Assembly: GCA_016864895.1 (NCBI GenBank)
Contig: CP046107.1
Location: 1,371,741-1,435,740 of the forward strand
Direction: 5' to 3'
Source of the DNA: Neisseriaceae bacterium
Lineage (GTDB): Bacteria; Pseudomonadota; Gammaproteobacteria; Burkholderiales; Neisseriaceae
Length of the DNA stretch: 64,000 bases
A model generated the notes under the pieces. That model saw only the letters and a program-made list of their open reading frames with translations. It was not told the DNA's origin and searched no databases. The position numbers were made by a program, and so were the translations under genes. Positions 48,740-58,816 of the stretch are shown here, in pieces. Each line of letters begins with the position of its first letter. Position 1 is the stretch's first letter.

Positions 48740-50510
48740 GATTTTCTGATTTTTTACTTTCTAAACCTAGTTGTCTGGCATTTAATTTAAATCTCAAGCT
48801 TTCTGGGTAGGGAAAAAAATCTTCTACCACACCAGCTAAGATGTTATCTTTTTTCTTTTGCCAAAACTCTGGCGTTAATAGATCTTTGTGATGTTTCAAA
48901 AAAACTTTTCTTACCTCAGGATCCCCCAATAAAAAAGGGGCAAACTCTTCAGGAAATACATCACCGGGTTGTACAGGATACCAAACTTCATCCGATAGTT
49001 CATATTCGGGATTAGGGGGTGGCGGTATTTTTTTAAAATTACAATTTGTCATGTATTCAATTTCATCATAATCATAAAATATTAGTTTTCCATAACTAGT
49101 AAGGCCAAAATTTTTGTATAACATATCGCCAGGGAAAATATTGGCAGTAGCCAGATCTTTTAAGGTATTGCCGTATTCTATAACTAGATTTTCCTTTTCT
49201 TCTTGGGGTGCTTTTTTCATTTGTATATTTAAAGGTTTTAATCTACGTTCTATATAGACGTGCTTAATAATCAGCAAGTCTTTACAAATTTTTATTTGGG
49301 AGGGTGCTAATTCTTTTAACTCAGTCAGCAACTCTTCACTACATCTACTTAGTGGAATGGCAACATTAGTATACTCTAAAGTATCTGCTAGACGTCCTAC
49401 ACGATCATGTTTTTTAACAAGTTCGTATTTATTTTTTACATACGTTCGGTCAAAATTTTTATTCGGACCGAAATAATCTTTAATGATTTTGAAAACATAA
49501 GGGAATGAAGGTAATGTAAATACGATCATGACCAAACCTTTGATTCCAGGAGCTAAAATGAAATCATCTGATGAATATCTTAGATGTTCTGCAAAATCTC
49601 TGAAAAAAATATTCTTACTTTGTTTTTGTAAGCCAAGCATAGTATAAAAGTCGGTTTTATCTCGCATAGGTAACATGCTTTTAAGGAAATTTACATAACC
49701 AGAAGGAACATCCATATCCACTAGAAAATAGGCACGAGAAAAAGAGAAGAGTCCTGCAATTTGTTTGGGCTCGAAGAGTACAGTGTCAATTACCAATTCA
49801 CCTTTAGAATTATGGATAACTGCAACTGAGAAAGGATATCTTGTGTGTCCATTAATGATTTGACCAAATATATAAGCACACTTGTTACGATAAAAAGGGG
49901 AGTGTAGTATTTTGAAGTGAAGGTTTAGTTCATCTAGTGGCCATTTATCTTTGAGAAAATTTTTAGCGGCTCCAAGTACATTTTCAATATCCTGCTCTAT
50001 ATCTGCAAATGGAATTTTCCAATCAAAATAGTTCAGTACATCTGCTAATATTTGTCTTAATTCATTTTTAGGATAAAAAGTATTAAAAGTACCTGTTTCA
50101 GATTCAATGTATTCAGTAGAAATGGCAGGTTTTAGAAAGATAAGCTTATTATTAAAATAGTTTTTACCGAGTATTTTATTAGAAACGGAGTTAAAAAAAG
50201 TTTCGGCCAGCTCAGGCTGTTTATGATTGATTAGTAGCACTATGTAGGCAAGTTTAGTACCTTTCCACATCTTTTCATTCAAAACGTTTGCTGCAAAATC
50301 TTTTTTTAATTTAGCAACACACTCTAAAACCCTATCATCATACATGCGTATTCTATTTGCAACTAATTTTTGGATTTCTAACCATTCTCCTGCTTCAAAA
50401 AGTTCCTTAGCCTTGGCACTTATTGACCTAAAAAGAGTATAGTGGCGATTAAAGCCGGATAAAATAGTATCAGCGATAGCTTGTGCCTGTTGTGTGCCTA
50501 GATATGACAT
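48732..50510 (-). CDS. aceK: isocitrate dehydrogenase kinase/phosphatase
   Basis: Bifunctional enzyme that phosphorylates and dephosphorylates isocitrate dehydrogenase to divide carbon between the TCA cycle and the glyoxylate shunt. 592 residues, normal. Family segments: LAPGIKGLVMIVFTLPSFPYVFK (seen as GIKGLVMIVFTLP and YVFKIIKD), NIFPGDMLYKNFGLTSYGK and FYDYDEIEYM. No aceA or aceB is nearby. Divergent from grpE. Confidence 0.94.
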   Translation of the reverse strand: MSYLGTQQAQAIADTILSGFNRHYTLFRSISAKAKELFEAGEWLEIQKLVANRIRMYDDRVLECVAKLKKDFAANVLNEKMWKGTKLAYIVLLINHKQPELAETFFNSVSNKILGKNYFNNKLIFLKPAISTEYIESETGTFNTFYPKNELRQILADVLNYFDWKIPFADIEQDIENVLGAAKNFLKDKWPLDELNLHFKILHSPFYRNKCAYIFGQIINGHTRYPFSVAVIHNSKGELVIDTVLFEPKQIAGLFSFSRAYFLVDMDVPSGYVNFLKSMLPMRDKTDFYTMLGLQKQSKNIFFRDFAEHLRYSSDDFILAPGIKGLVMIVFTLPSFPYVFKIIKDYFGPNKNFDRTYVKNKYELVKKHDRVGRLADTLEYTNVAIPLSRCSEELLTELKELAPSQIKICKDLLIIKHVYIERRLKPLNIQMKKAPQEEKENLVIEYGNTLKDLATANIFPGDMLYKNFGLTSYGKLIFYDYDEIEYMTNCNFKKIPPPPNPEYELSDEVWYPVQPGDVFPEEFAPFLLGDPEVRKVFLKHHKDLLTPEFWQKKKDNILAGVVEDFFPYPESLRFKLNARQLGLESKKSENHE

Positions 50511-50592
50511 AGTATTTGAATGATCTTTTGAAATTAACAGTAATTCTAGTGATGATTGATTGTATCAAAAATAAATAAACGAAAGGGCAGAA

Positions 50593-50620
50593 CTTGAAAA
50601 TAAAAAAATAGACCTTATAT
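50593..50620 (+). promoter_or_regulatory. sigma-32-like heat-shock promoter of grpE
   Basis: CTTGAAA (50593-50599) is an exact sigma-32 -35 box. After 13 bases CCTTATAT (50613-50620) matches the CCCCATNT -10 box at most positions. It lies 46 bases upstream of grpE, as expected for a chaperone operon. Read by eye; not tested. Confidence 0.6.
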
Positions 50621-50665
50621 CTTGATCGAGTTACAGAGTTGTATTTTTATTAAGGGAAATTATTT

Positions 50666-51289
50666 ATGAGTAAAGAAAATAAACAAGATGTAGATTGGGA
50701 AAGAGCAGGTCTTGAGGCTAATGAGCTAGATGTAGAAAGCAATAATGAAAGTTTAAAAAATAACCAAGAGCAAGTGACTCACTCTTTTATAGATGAGGAA
50801 GAAGAGCCACAGCAACAGATTAACGAATTAAATAGTCAAATCATTAAACTCAATGAACAGATTTTAGATTTGCAACAACAAATAAAAGATGAGGAAATAA
50901 GATCTTTGGCAAATATTCAGAATTTGCAACGCAGGCATAAGAATGAGTTAGATGATGCTTATAAATATGCATCAACTAGGTTTGCAAAAGAGATGTTACC
51001 TATTAAAGATTATTTAGAGATGGCTTTGATGGATGAAAGCAATCATTTTGAAACTCTTCAAAAAGGGGTTGAGTTAACCTTAAAACAGTTAGATTCAGCT
51101 TTTGAATCTGTTTTTATTAAAGAAATTAATTCATTGGGTGAGGTATTTGATCCTAATAAACATAATGCTGTGGGTACAGAGAAATCTGAAGAGGAACCTA
51201 ATACAGTTATTAAAGTTTTACAAAAAGGTTATGAAATGAATGATAGAGTTCTAAGACCTGCCATGGTGATTGTTGCTTCTGCAGAATAA
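50666..51289 (+). CDS. grpE: nucleotide exchange factor GrpE
   Basis: DnaK co-chaperone. 207 residues with an acidic, disordered N-terminus, a long coiled-coil dimerisation helix (about 45-105) and the C-terminal beta domain ending VLQKGYEMNDRVLRPAMVIVA. Contains NLQRRHKNELDDAYKYA. Followed by dnaK after 95 bases; a sigma-32-like promoter lies upstream. Confidence 0.95.
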   Translation: MSKENKQDVDWERAGLEANELDVESNNESLKNNQEQVTHSFIDEEEEPQQQINELNSQIIKLNEQILDLQQQIKDEEIRSLANIQNLQRRHKNELDDAYKYASTRFAKEMLPIKDYLEMALMDESNHFETLQKGVELTLKQLDSAFESVFIKEINSLGEVFDPNKHNAVGTEKSEEEPNTVIKVLQKGYEMNDRVLRPAMVIVASAE

Positions 51290-51384
51290 TTTTTCGATTG
51301 ACTATTGAAAAAAATCACCTTAGACCAAACCTTAGTAACAAGTACAAATAAAAATATTTTAAATTTAAATTTTGGGAGTGAATT

Positions 51385-53334
51385 ATGGCTAAAGTAATAG
51401 GTATTGACTTGGGAACAACCAACTCATGTTTGGCAGTTTCTGAAAATGGACAAACAAAAATTATTGAGAATGCTGAAGGTGCGAGAACCACCCCTTCTAT
51501 AATCGGTTATGTAGATGGTGGTGAAATTTTAGTTGGAGCACCAGCAAAAAGACAAGCTGTGACCAATGCTAAAAACACAATTTATGCAGTTAAACGTTTG
51601 ATTGGTCGTAAATTTGATGATAAAGAAGTACAAAGGGATATCGAATCTGTGCCTTATGAAATTATCAAGGCAAGCAATACAGATGCTTGGGTAAAAGCAC
51701 AAGGTAAAGAATTGTCCCCTCCTCAAGTATCAGCTGAAATTTTAAGAAAATTGAAAAAATCAGCAGAGGATTATTTTGGGCATCCAGTAACTGAAGCAGT
51801 TATTACTGTTCCAGCTTATTTTAATGACAGTCAACGTCAGGCAACCAAAGATGCAGGTAAAATTGCAGGATTAGAAGTTAAACGTATTATTAATGAACCA
51901 ACTGCGGCAGCTTTAGCTTTTGGTATGGATAAGAGTGGTACTGGTGATTCTAAGATTGCTGTATATGATTTAGGTGGTGGTACATTTGATGTTTCCATTA
52001 TTGAAATTGCAGATGTAGATGGTGAAAAACAATTTGAGGTTTTAGCTACTAACGGGGATACATTCTTGGGAGGTGAAGATTTTGATCAACGTTTGATAGA
52101 CTATATTAGTTCTGAGTATAGAAAAGATACTGGTATCGACTTAAAGCAGGATGTTATGGCTTTGCAGAGACTAAAAGAAGCAGCAGAAAAAGCTAAGATT
52201 GAGTTGTCCAGTGCACAACAAACAAGTATTAGTCTGCCTTATATCACATCCGATGCGAGTGGACCTAAACACTTAGAGATGAATATTACGCGTGCTAAAT
52301 TTGAGAGTTTGGTTGATGATTTGATTCAAAGAACAATTGAACCATGTAAAATTGCATTGAAAGATGCAAATCTGAGTTTAAGTGATATTGATGATGTCAT
52401 TTTGGTTGGTGGTCAGACACGTATGCCAAAAGTTCAAGAAACAGTGAAAGATTTCTTTGGTAAAGAGCCACGTAAAGACGTTAATCCTGATGAGGCGGTG
52501 GCAGCTGGTGCTGCTATTCAAGGTGCAGTGTTGTCAGGTGATAGGACAGACGTGTTATTATTGGATGTAACACCTCTGTCATTGGGAATTGAAACGTTGG
52601 GTGGTGTCATGACTAAGTTAATTGAGAAGAATACTACTATTCCAACTAAGCACTCTCAAGTTTTCTCGACAGCTGAAGATAATCAAAATGCAGTTACTAT
52701 TCACGTATTACAAGGTGAAAGAGAAAGAGCTTCTGCTAACAAGAGTTTAGGTCAGTTTAACTTAACTGATATTCCACCTGCTCCTCGTGGTATGCCTCAA
52801 ATTGAAGTAACTTTTGATATTGATGCGAATGGTATTTTGCATGTTTCTGCCAAGGATAAAGGAACAGGTAAAGAAAATAAAATTACTATTCAAGCTTCTA
52901 GTGGGTTATCCGATGAAGAAATTGATCGTATGATTAAGGATGCACAAGCCAATGCTGAAGAAGACAGAAAATTAACAGAAGTTATTCAATCACGTAATCA
53001 GGCAGAGGCATTAATTTATTCAGTTAAAAAATCTTTAGCTGATTATGGTAGTGAAGTGGATACTGCAGAAGTAGAAAAAATTCAAACAGCTATTAATGCT
53101 GCAGAAGAAGCGGTCAAATCAGAAGATAAAGCACGTATTGATAGTGCAAAAGAAGAATTAGCGCGTGTTAGTCAAAAATTAGGTGAAATTATGTATGCTA
53201 AAGCACAGCAGGAAAGTGCTGCTGCTAGTAACGCAAGTGCTAATAATTCTCAATCATCTTCTGGTTCAAATTCTTCTAGTGGTGATGACAATGTGGTCGA
53301 TGCTGATTTTGAAGAAGTAGATGATAAAAAATAG
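51385..53334 (+). CDS. dnaK: molecular chaperone DnaK (Hsp70)
   Basis: 649 residues. The ATPase domain begins [15 protein letters not shown], with [15 protein letters not shown] and [14 protein letters not shown]. Substrate-binding domain from about residue 390 ([20 protein letters not shown]), helical lid, then a low-complexity Ser/Asn tail and the EEVDDKK end. Intact. No dnaJ follows; a terminator does. Confidence 0.98.
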   Translation: MAKVIGIDLGTTNSCLAVSENGQTKIIENAEGARTTPSIIGYVDGGEILVGAPAKRQAVTNAKNTIYAVKRLIGRKFDDKEVQRDIESVPYEIIKASNTDAWVKAQGKELSPPQVSAEILRKLKKSAEDYFGHPVTEAVITVPAYFNDSQRQATKDAGKIAGLEVKRIINEPTAAALAFGMDKSGTGDSKIAVYDLGGGTFDVSIIEIADVDGEKQFEVLATNGDTFLGGEDFDQRLIDYISSEYRKDTGIDLKQDVMALQRLKEAAEKAKIELSSAQQTSISLPYITSDASGPKHLEMNITRAKFESLVDDLIQRTIEPCKIALKDANLSLSDIDDVILVGGQTRMPKVQETVKDFFGKEPRKDVNPDEAVAAGAAIQGAVLSGDRTDVLLLDVTPLSLGIETLGGVMTKLIEKNTTIPTKHSQVFSTAEDNQNAVTIHVLQGERERASANKSLGQFNLTDIPPAPRGMPQIEVTFDIDANGILHVSAKDKGTGKENKITIQASSGLSDEEIDRMIKDAQANAEEDRKLTEVIQSRNQAEALIYSVKKSLADYGSEVDTAEVEKIQTAINAAEEAVKSEDKARIDSAKEELARVSQKLGEIMYAKAQQESAAASNASANNSQSSSGSNSSSGDDNVVDADFEEVDDKK

Positions 53335-53352
53335 AATTAAATTTTGGTGAAT

Positions 53353-53385
53353 AAAAAGAGACGCCGATAGGCGTCTCTTTTTATT
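53353..53385 (+). terminator. Rho-independent terminator of dnaK
   Basis: Perfect 13-bp stem AAAAAGAGACGCC/GGCGTCTCTTTTT with a GATA tetraloop and T tract, 19 bases after the dnaK stop. Confidence 0.93.
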
Positions 53386-53427
53386 TGATAAATACTTTAT
53401 TTTAATTAGATTTCTATTTTAAAAAAT

Positions 53428-53444
53428 ATGATAATTGTTATCAT
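53428..53444. promoter_or_regulatory. candidate Fur box upstream of bfrA
   Basis: ATGATAATTGTTATCAT is a perfect palindrome with 7-base arms and close to the core of the consensus GATAATGATAATCATTATC. It lies about 180 bases upstream of the bacterioferritin pair. Confidence 0.6.
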
Positions 53445-53624
53445 TCAATAAAATTTAATTAAATCAAGTATTTAATATAAAAAATAAATTGATTAATGGT
53501 ATATATTGGGATATCCTTATCCACAGTAATTAATTGTTACTTTAAGAGTGAAGTATTGGATAAAAAGATGAAAAAGTCTTCTAGATGGGGAAACAAGGAA
53601 TAATTATTTGATAGGAGGATATCA

Positions 53625-54092
53625 GTGAAAGGAAATCAAAAAGTAGTAGATTGCTTAAATAAATTGTTAGCAGGGGAATTAATGGCAAGAGATCAGTATT
53701 TTATACATTCTGAGATGTATAGGGACTGGGGTTATGAAAAACTTTATACTAAAATTCACCATGAAATGAGCGATGAAGCAGAACATGCTCGCCAGTTTAT
53801 TGCCCGTATTCTCTTATTGCAAGGAACGCCTAAAGTGGTACCGGAAGCTTTGCATATTGGACATGATGTACCTAGTATGTTAAGAGCAGATTTGGATATT
53901 GAGTTAAAGGTTAGAGAGAATCTCAAAAAAGGTATTACACTTTGTGAGCAAGAGAACGATTTTATTACCAGAGAAATTTTAGTTCAACAATTACTAGATA
54001 CAGAAGAAGATCATGCTTACTGGTTAGAACAACAATTAAGATTGATTGATGAAATGGGCTTAAAAAATTATTTACAAAGCAATATCAAATAG
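53625..54092 (+). CDS. bfrA: bacterioferritin, ferroxidase-type subunit
   Basis: Iron storage. 155 residues from a GTG start 7 bases after an AGGAGG ribosome site. All ferroxidase ligands I can place are present: E18, E51, H54, a glutamate near 93, E127 and H130. The position of the heme-ligand Met52 is alanine (DEAEHARQ), so this subunit should oxidise iron but not bind heme by the usual Met pair. The next gene has the reverse pattern. Tandem bfr pairs of this kind occur in Neisseria and some pseudomonads. Confidence 0.92.
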   Translation: MKGNQKVVDCLNKLLAGELMARDQYFIHSEMYRDWGYEKLYTKIHHEMSDEAEHARQFIARILLLQGTPKVVPEALHIGHDVPSMLRADLDIELKVRENLKKGITLCEQENDFITREILVQQLLDTEEDHAYWLEQQLRLIDEMGLKNYLQSNIK

Positions 54093-54100
54093 GGGGTTAA

Positions 54101-54565
54101 ATGAAAATTTCAAGGGAAATATTAACTGCTTTAAATGCCAATGTTGGGGTTGATTTAGTTGCAATCAATCAATACTTTTTACATGCAAGAATGCTGAAAC
54201 ATTTGGGTTATGAGTCATTAGGTTCTAAGGTGTATCATCGTTCTATTACAGTAATGAAAATGTCTGATGATTTAATACAAAGAATATTTTTATTAGAAGG
54301 ATTACCAAATTTACAAAAGTTAGGCAAGTTATTCATAGGTCAAAGTGTCGAAGAAATTTTACAGTGTGATTTGAAACTGGAAGAGGAAATACGTTCTACT
54401 TTGCAAGAAACAATATTATTATGTGAAAAAGAACAAGATTTTGTTTCTAGGAAGATACTGGTTGGGCATTTAGATAAAAGTGAAGAATATATTGATGATT
54501 TAACAACAGAAATTAATCTTTTGAAAGATCTTGGGTTACAAAATTATTTACAGAAAATTATATAG
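54101..54565 (+). CDS. bfrB: bacterioferritin, heme-binding-type subunit without ferroxidase site
   Basis: 154 residues, 8 bases after bfrA. The fold and C-terminus (LKDLGLQNYLQ) are typical. The heme ligand M52 is kept (TVMKMSDD). The ferroxidase ligands are changed: residue 18 is Asp, 51 Val, 54 Met, 127 Ser and 130 Tyr; E94 remains. It should therefore carry heme but not oxidise iron, complementing BfrA in mixed 24-mers. Confidence 0.92.
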   Translation: MKISREILTALNANVGVDLVAINQYFLHARMLKHLGYESLGSKVYHRSITVMKMSDDLIQRIFLLEGLPNLQKLGKLFIGQSVEEILQCDLKLEEEIRSTLQETILLCEKEQDFVSRKILVGHLDKSEEYIDDLTTEINLLKDLGLQNYLQKII

Positions 54566-54718
54566 ATAAAAGTACTATTCATTAGTGGGTTTTTGATAGT
54601 ATTAATTTTTAGTAATTTTTTAACTAGTTGTATTGTTTTTACAGAATTTTCTACAAAAGATAACCATATCCAGTGGGGTAATCAAAATCAATTAACGATA
54701 GAGTGTTGTGGTCTATAA
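54566..54718 (+). pseudogene. small lipoprotein-like ORF with ATA instead of ATG
   Basis: Directly after bfrB a 50-codon frame reads (I)KVLFISGFLIVLIFSNFLTSC and ends ECCGL before TAA 54716. It has a perfect lipoprotein signal layout: Lys, hydrophobic stretch, lipobox L-T-S-C with Cys at 22. The position where a start is expected is ATA; the only other start is a TTG inside the signal. Probably a lost start codon, possibly a rare start. Function unknown. Confidence 0.4.
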
Positions 54719-55067
54719 ATTCGTAAAATACTCTTAACTATTTATCATTTGTAAGTACTTGTTATTTCTTATTGCAATCAAATTTATTCAAGTATATCAA
54801 ATTTCTACCTTACTGTTTAGGTTATTAATAAATTTTTTGTGTGTTCATTTTCGGTGAAATAAAGACAATGGCAATCATCAAGGGCTATGATTATCTTTTT
54901 GTGATGTTTTAGAATCAATCAATTTTTATTTCTAGTTAATAGGAAGAATATCTCCGCTGTAGTATTTTTTCTTTTTAAGGCTATTAAAATTATCTTGTGT
55001 TAATCGTTATGACGGCTTAGCATTTTATCATTTTATTAGACAGAATTCTATTCTATAAGGACGGTAT
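54719..55067. other. intergenic region before bioF
   Basis: About 350 AT-rich bases with no gene. A ribosome site (AAGGACGG) lies just before bioF. No promoter elements I would defend. Confidence 0.5.
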
Positions 55068-56210
55068 ATGGCATTCTACCAGGGTTTAGCAGATAAATTG
55101 GAAATATTAGAGTTATCTGGCAATAAAAGACGATTATTGAATATTTGTCAAGACAATGAAACTAATAACTCATTGATTAATTTATCTGGGAATGATTATT
55201 TAGGGCTTGCTAATTCTTTTGAGCTGCAGGAGGAATTTATTAGTACATTAGACTGTCGAATCCCTTTATATTCTAGTAGTTCATCTCGGTTATTAACTGG
55301 TAATAATACATGGTTTTTAGAGTTGGAGTCCTATCTATGTGAGTTATTCAGGGCACCTTCAGCCTTAGTATTTAGTAGTGGGTTTCATATGAATACTGGT
55401 ATTATTCCTGCCATCAGTGATATGGATACTATTATATTTTCTGATGAATTCAATCATGCCAGTATTATTGATGGTATTCGTTTATCTAGAAAAGGAAAGT
55501 TAATCAAGTACAAGCACAATGATCTTGTACAACTAGAACAGTTGATTGAACAGTATCAGTGTGATTTTTCAACTGTATTGGTTGTGACAGAAAGTATTTT
55601 CAGTATGGATGGTGATGAGTGTAACTTAAAAGAATTAACAGCAATTAAAAAGCGATACCCTAAAGTCATTCTTTATGTTGATGAAGCGCATGCAATAGGT
55701 GTACGTGGAAAAAATGGTTTAGGATGTGCAGAAGAATATGAATGCATTGATAATATTGATTTTTTGGTAGGAACTTTTGGAAAGGCACTTTATTCTGTTG
55801 GTGGTTATTTAATTTGCCAGTCAATTGTTAAAGATTATTTAATCAACCATATGAGATCTTTTATTTTTACCACGGCTTTACCTCCTATTAATATTGCTTG
55901 GAGTCATTTTATTCTTGAAAAAATACCTAAATTAGACAAAGAAAGAGAATACTTAAGTTATATTGCTCAATTGCTTAGAGATGGACTAGAAAAAAAAGGT
56001 TATCCACAAGTGTCCGATTCTCATATTGTGCCTGTAATTATTGGCAATAATTATAAAGTACTAGAAAAATCTGAAACACTTGTAAGATCTGGTTTTTATG
56101 TTTTGCCAATACGCTTTCCGACAGTACCAAAAGGAACAGAAAGATTAAGAATTTCCCTAAATACGAACGTAACCGAGCAGAATATTTATCAATTACTGAA
56201 TATCTTGTAA
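55068..56210 (+). CDS. bioF: 8-amino-7-oxononanoate synthase
   Basis: PLP enzyme of biotin synthesis that condenses pimeloyl thioester with alanine. 380 residues. Features: LINLSGNDYLGLAN, SSSSRLLTGNN, FSDEFNHASIIDGIRLS, YVDEAHAIGVRGKNGLG and the PLP lysine in GTFGKALYSVGG. Converges with bioD and bioA on the minus strand, so the biotin genes are in two facing units. bioB and bioC are absent from the window. Confidence 0.95.
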   Translation: MAFYQGLADKLEILELSGNKRRLLNICQDNETNNSLINLSGNDYLGLANSFELQEEFISTLDCRIPLYSSSSSRLLTGNNTWFLELESYLCELFRAPSALVFSSGFHMNTGIIPAISDMDTIIFSDEFNHASIIDGIRLSRKGKLIKYKHNDLVQLEQLIEQYQCDFSTVLVVTESIFSMDGDECNLKELTAIKKRYPKVILYVDEAHAIGVRGKNGLGCAEEYECIDNIDFLVGTFGKALYSVGGYLICQSIVKDYLINHMRSFIFTTALPPINIAWSHFILEKIPKLDKEREYLSYIAQLLRDGLEKKGYPQVSDSHIVPVIIGNNYKVLEKSETLVRSGFYVLPIRFPTVPKGTERLRISLNTNVTEQNIYQLLNIL

Positions 56211-56239
56211 GGGTTAGTGAGAAATTATATTTATTTTCT

Positions 56240-56896
56240 CTAGATGTTAATACTTTCGTAATTGGGAATATCAATCCATGTGGTATTGGGAAAATACTTA
56301 CTTAAATATCTTTGCAAGTATTGTATGGTGTCATTCTCGATGACACTATTAGTATTAGATGAGTGGTGGTTGTAGGCTATGGCATATAGACTGATGTTTT
56401 CTGTTTGAAATAAATGTAAGTTTAGAAGAGTATGATTAAGACTACCTAATTTTCCATTGGTAACCAAAATAATAGGATATTGATTTTTTTTGATGTAATC
56501 TAAAGTTAAATAATCTTCGGTGAAAGGAACCATTATTCCCCCAGCACCTTCTATTAATACAATATCGTATTCTTGTTTGAGCTTTTTAGTGGCTGAGTTT
56601 AATTTTTCAAAATTAATAGGGCGTTTGTCTATTTTTGCAGCTAAATGAGGAGAGGCAGGATAACTATATATTTCCGGCATCGTGGTTTTTGACAGATCAA
56701 CTGGCTGTAGTGGAATGTTCATTAATTTTCGGTGTGTTAGGACATCTTCAGAAAACTTTTGATTACCCGTTTGTACCAATTTTTGTGTAATAACGTTTTG
56801 ACCCGAAAACAAAAGATTTTTGGCAATTAATCCAGTTGCAATTGTTTTTCCTATGTTCGTATCAATGCCAGTGATAAAATAAATTCCATGTTGCAT
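56240..56896 (-). CDS. bioD: dethiobiotin synthetase
   Basis: 218 residues. ATP-dependent ring closure of DAPA to dethiobiotin. P-loop GIDTNIGKTIATG near the N-terminus, catalytic lysine in KLVQTG, and VLIEGAGGIMVPF. Lies 6 bases after bioA in the same direction. Confidence 0.94.
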   Translation of the reverse strand: MQHGIYFITGIDTNIGKTIATGLIAKNLLFSGQNVITQKLVQTGNQKFSEDVLTHRKLMNIPLQPVDLSKTTMPEIYSYPASPHLAAKIDKRPINFEKLNSATKKLKQEYDIVLIEGAGGIMVPFTEDYLTLDYIKKNQYPIILVTNGKLGSLNHTLLNLHLFQTENISLYAIAYNHHSSNTNSVIENDTIQYLQRYLSKYFPNTTWIDIPNYESINI

Positions 56897-56902
56897 TTTC
56901 TA

Positions 56903-58201
56903 TTACTCTTGAATAATTAAATCTTTTGTGGTTATTTGCTTAATAATATTAAGTATATTTTTAGCTAAAAAAGTTAGTTCTTCATCAGTGATAATGTAAG
57001 GAGGCATTGTATATATTAAATTCCTAAAAGGTCGTATCCAAATATTAGCATTAATAATTTTTTCTTGTAAGTGAATGAGGTTAACTGGATATTCTAATTC
57101 TATAACACCAATCGCACCTAAAATTCTTACTTCTTTAACAAAAGGTAAATTAAGAGCAGGAGCTAGTTCTTTATTCAATATTTTCTCAATACGTTGAATA
57201 TTGTTTTGCCAATTTTGTGAAAGGAGTAATTGGGTTGAAGTATAAGCAACGTGACAGGCTAAAGGATTAGCCATAAATGTAGGGCCATGCATTAGAGCAC
57301 CAGCCTCACTATTACAAATATTTTCTGCAATTTCTCGTGTAGTTAAGGTGGCAGAAAGAGTTATATAACCACCCGTTAAGCCTTTGCCTATGCACATAAT
57401 GTCTGGTTCTACCTTTGCATGTTCCCATGCGAATAATTGACCTGTTCTTGCAAAACCAGTAGCAATTTCATCAAATATTAGTAAAATATGATATTCATTA
57501 CATAGTTTTCTTAACTCTTTTAAATATTGGGGATGATAAAAATACATTCCACCAGCACCTTGCACAATGGGCTCTATGATAAACCCAGCTAAGTGATGAT
57601 GGTATTTTTCAAAAAAAGATTGTACAGGTTTAATATCTTCAGCATCCCATGTATGGTTGAATTTTGATTGAGGTTGAGGTAGAAAATAGCGTTGAGGTAA
57701 GAAATCATTAAAAAGTGAATGCATTCCAGTGTTAGGGTCACATACGGACATTGCATTCCAAGTGTCTCCATGATATCCACTTTTAATGGTGGCAAAATTA
57801 TTTTTCGTTAGATTTTGCTTTCCTCTCCAATATTGAATAGCCATTTTAAGTGCAATTTCAACAGCCACTGAACCAGAGTCGGCATAAAAAATAATGTCAA
57901 GAGAGGGTGGTGTAATTTGGAGTAATAACTTTCCTAGTTTAATGCCAGCCTCGTGGGTTAATCCACCAAACATAATATGGGACATTTTTTTTAGTTGTTC
58001 TATAGCAGCTTGATTAAGATTGGGGTGATTATAACCATGTATAGCACACCACCATGAAGACATACCATCAATTAATTGCTTTCCAGACTCAAGTTCTATA
58101 ATACAACCATATGCCTTTTTAACCATATAAGTAGGAATTGGATGTATGATTGAACTATATGGATGCCATAAATGTAACTGATCAAATAAGTGTTGGTTCA
58201 T
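56903..58201 (-). CDS. bioA: adenosylmethionine-8-amino-7-oxononanoate aminotransferase
   Basis: 432 residues, PLP class III aminotransferase using SAM as amino donor. Features: [25 protein letters not shown] (the aromatic substrate motif), [35 protein letters not shown] lysine in [11 protein letters not shown], and [13 protein letters not shown]. First gene of the bioA-bioD unit. Confidence 0.96.
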   Translation of the reverse strand: MNQHLFDQLHLWHPYSSIIHPIPTYMVKKAYGCIIELESGKQLIDGMSSWWCAIHGYNHPNLNQAAIEQLKKMSHIMFGGLTHEAGIKLGKLLLQITPPSLDIIFYADSGSVAVEIALKMAIQYWRGKQNLTKNNFATIKSGYHGDTWNAMSVCDPNTGMHSLFNDFLPQRYFLPQPQSKFNHTWDAEDIKPVQSFFEKYHHHLAGFIIEPIVQGAGGMYFYHPQYLKELRKLCNEYHILLIFDEIATGFARTGQLFAWEHAKVEPDIMCIGKGLTGGYITLSATLTTREIAENICNSEAGALMHGPTFMANPLACHVAYTSTQLLLSQNWQNNIQRIEKILNKELAPALNLPFVKEVRILGAIGVIELEYPVNLIHLQEKIINANIWIRPFRNLIYTMPPYIITDEELTFLAKNILNIIKQITTKDLIIQE

Positions 58202-58382
58202 GAAATTATATACGCAGAAAATTGATCATGTTACTATATTTAACAATAATTACAAGTGATTAGTGTTCAAAAAATAAGGATATAGACACAAAGATAGGAA
58301 AAAATCAGTAGAACAACGAGGAGTTAGCTAAGTTTTCAGAACGTAAATAAAAACGAAAGCCAATTATTCAAATTGACGGTTG

Positions 58383-58556
58383 TTACGATTTTTTTATTGT
58401 ATATTCGTCGATGTATTTTCTAGCAGTTGCAACGCAACACCCACAGTTTTGACCTATACTCAACTCTTGTTGCAAGCCATTTATAGTAGTGATCCCATTT
58501 TTGATACTTTCTTTTAACTGGTGATCAGTAATTTGGCTACATAAACAGATTACCAT
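58383..58556 (-). CDS. bfd: bacterioferritin-associated ferredoxin
   Basis: A 57-residue protein too short for usual ORF cut-offs. Starts MVICLCSQITDHQLKESI and contains IGQNCGCCVATARKYI. Cysteines at 4, 6, 38 and 41 give C-x-C-x31-C-x2-C, the [2Fe-2S] pattern of Bfd. Bfd reduces heme in bacterioferritin to release iron, fitting the bfrAB genes 4 kb away. A long, perfect Fur-type palindrome is 15 bases upstream of its start, so iron limitation should induce it. Confidence 0.9.
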   Translation of the reverse strand: MVICLCSQITDHQLKESIKNGITTINGLQQELSIGQNCGCCVATARKYIDEYTIKKS

Positions 58557-58570
58557 AATTATCTTAAATA

Positions 58571-58601
58571 AATATTAATGATATCAATTATCATTAATAT
58601 T
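58571..58601. promoter_or_regulatory. Fur box between bfd and a divergent lipoprotein gene
   Basis: A perfect 13-base inverted repeat (AATATTAATGATA / TATCATTAATATT) around 5 bases. It contains ATGATA...TATCAT, the Fur core. It lies upstream of bfd on the minus strand and of the lipoprotein gene at 58817 on the plus strand. Confidence 0.75.
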
Positions 58602-58816
58602 TAAAAAAATGTCAATGAAAATTGTGAAGACAATACTTGATTTTGTACATGAAAAGGTGTGAGAAAAAAATAGAATGTGGTAACAAATAGCACAAAAACA
58701 GTAAAATTTATGTATTAGGTTTGTATTCAATATTTTAATAATAATATTAAAATGCTAGAATGAGGGAGCGATGTGTAAATTTTATAAGTATTTTATTACC
58801 TAAGGGAGATTTGGCA

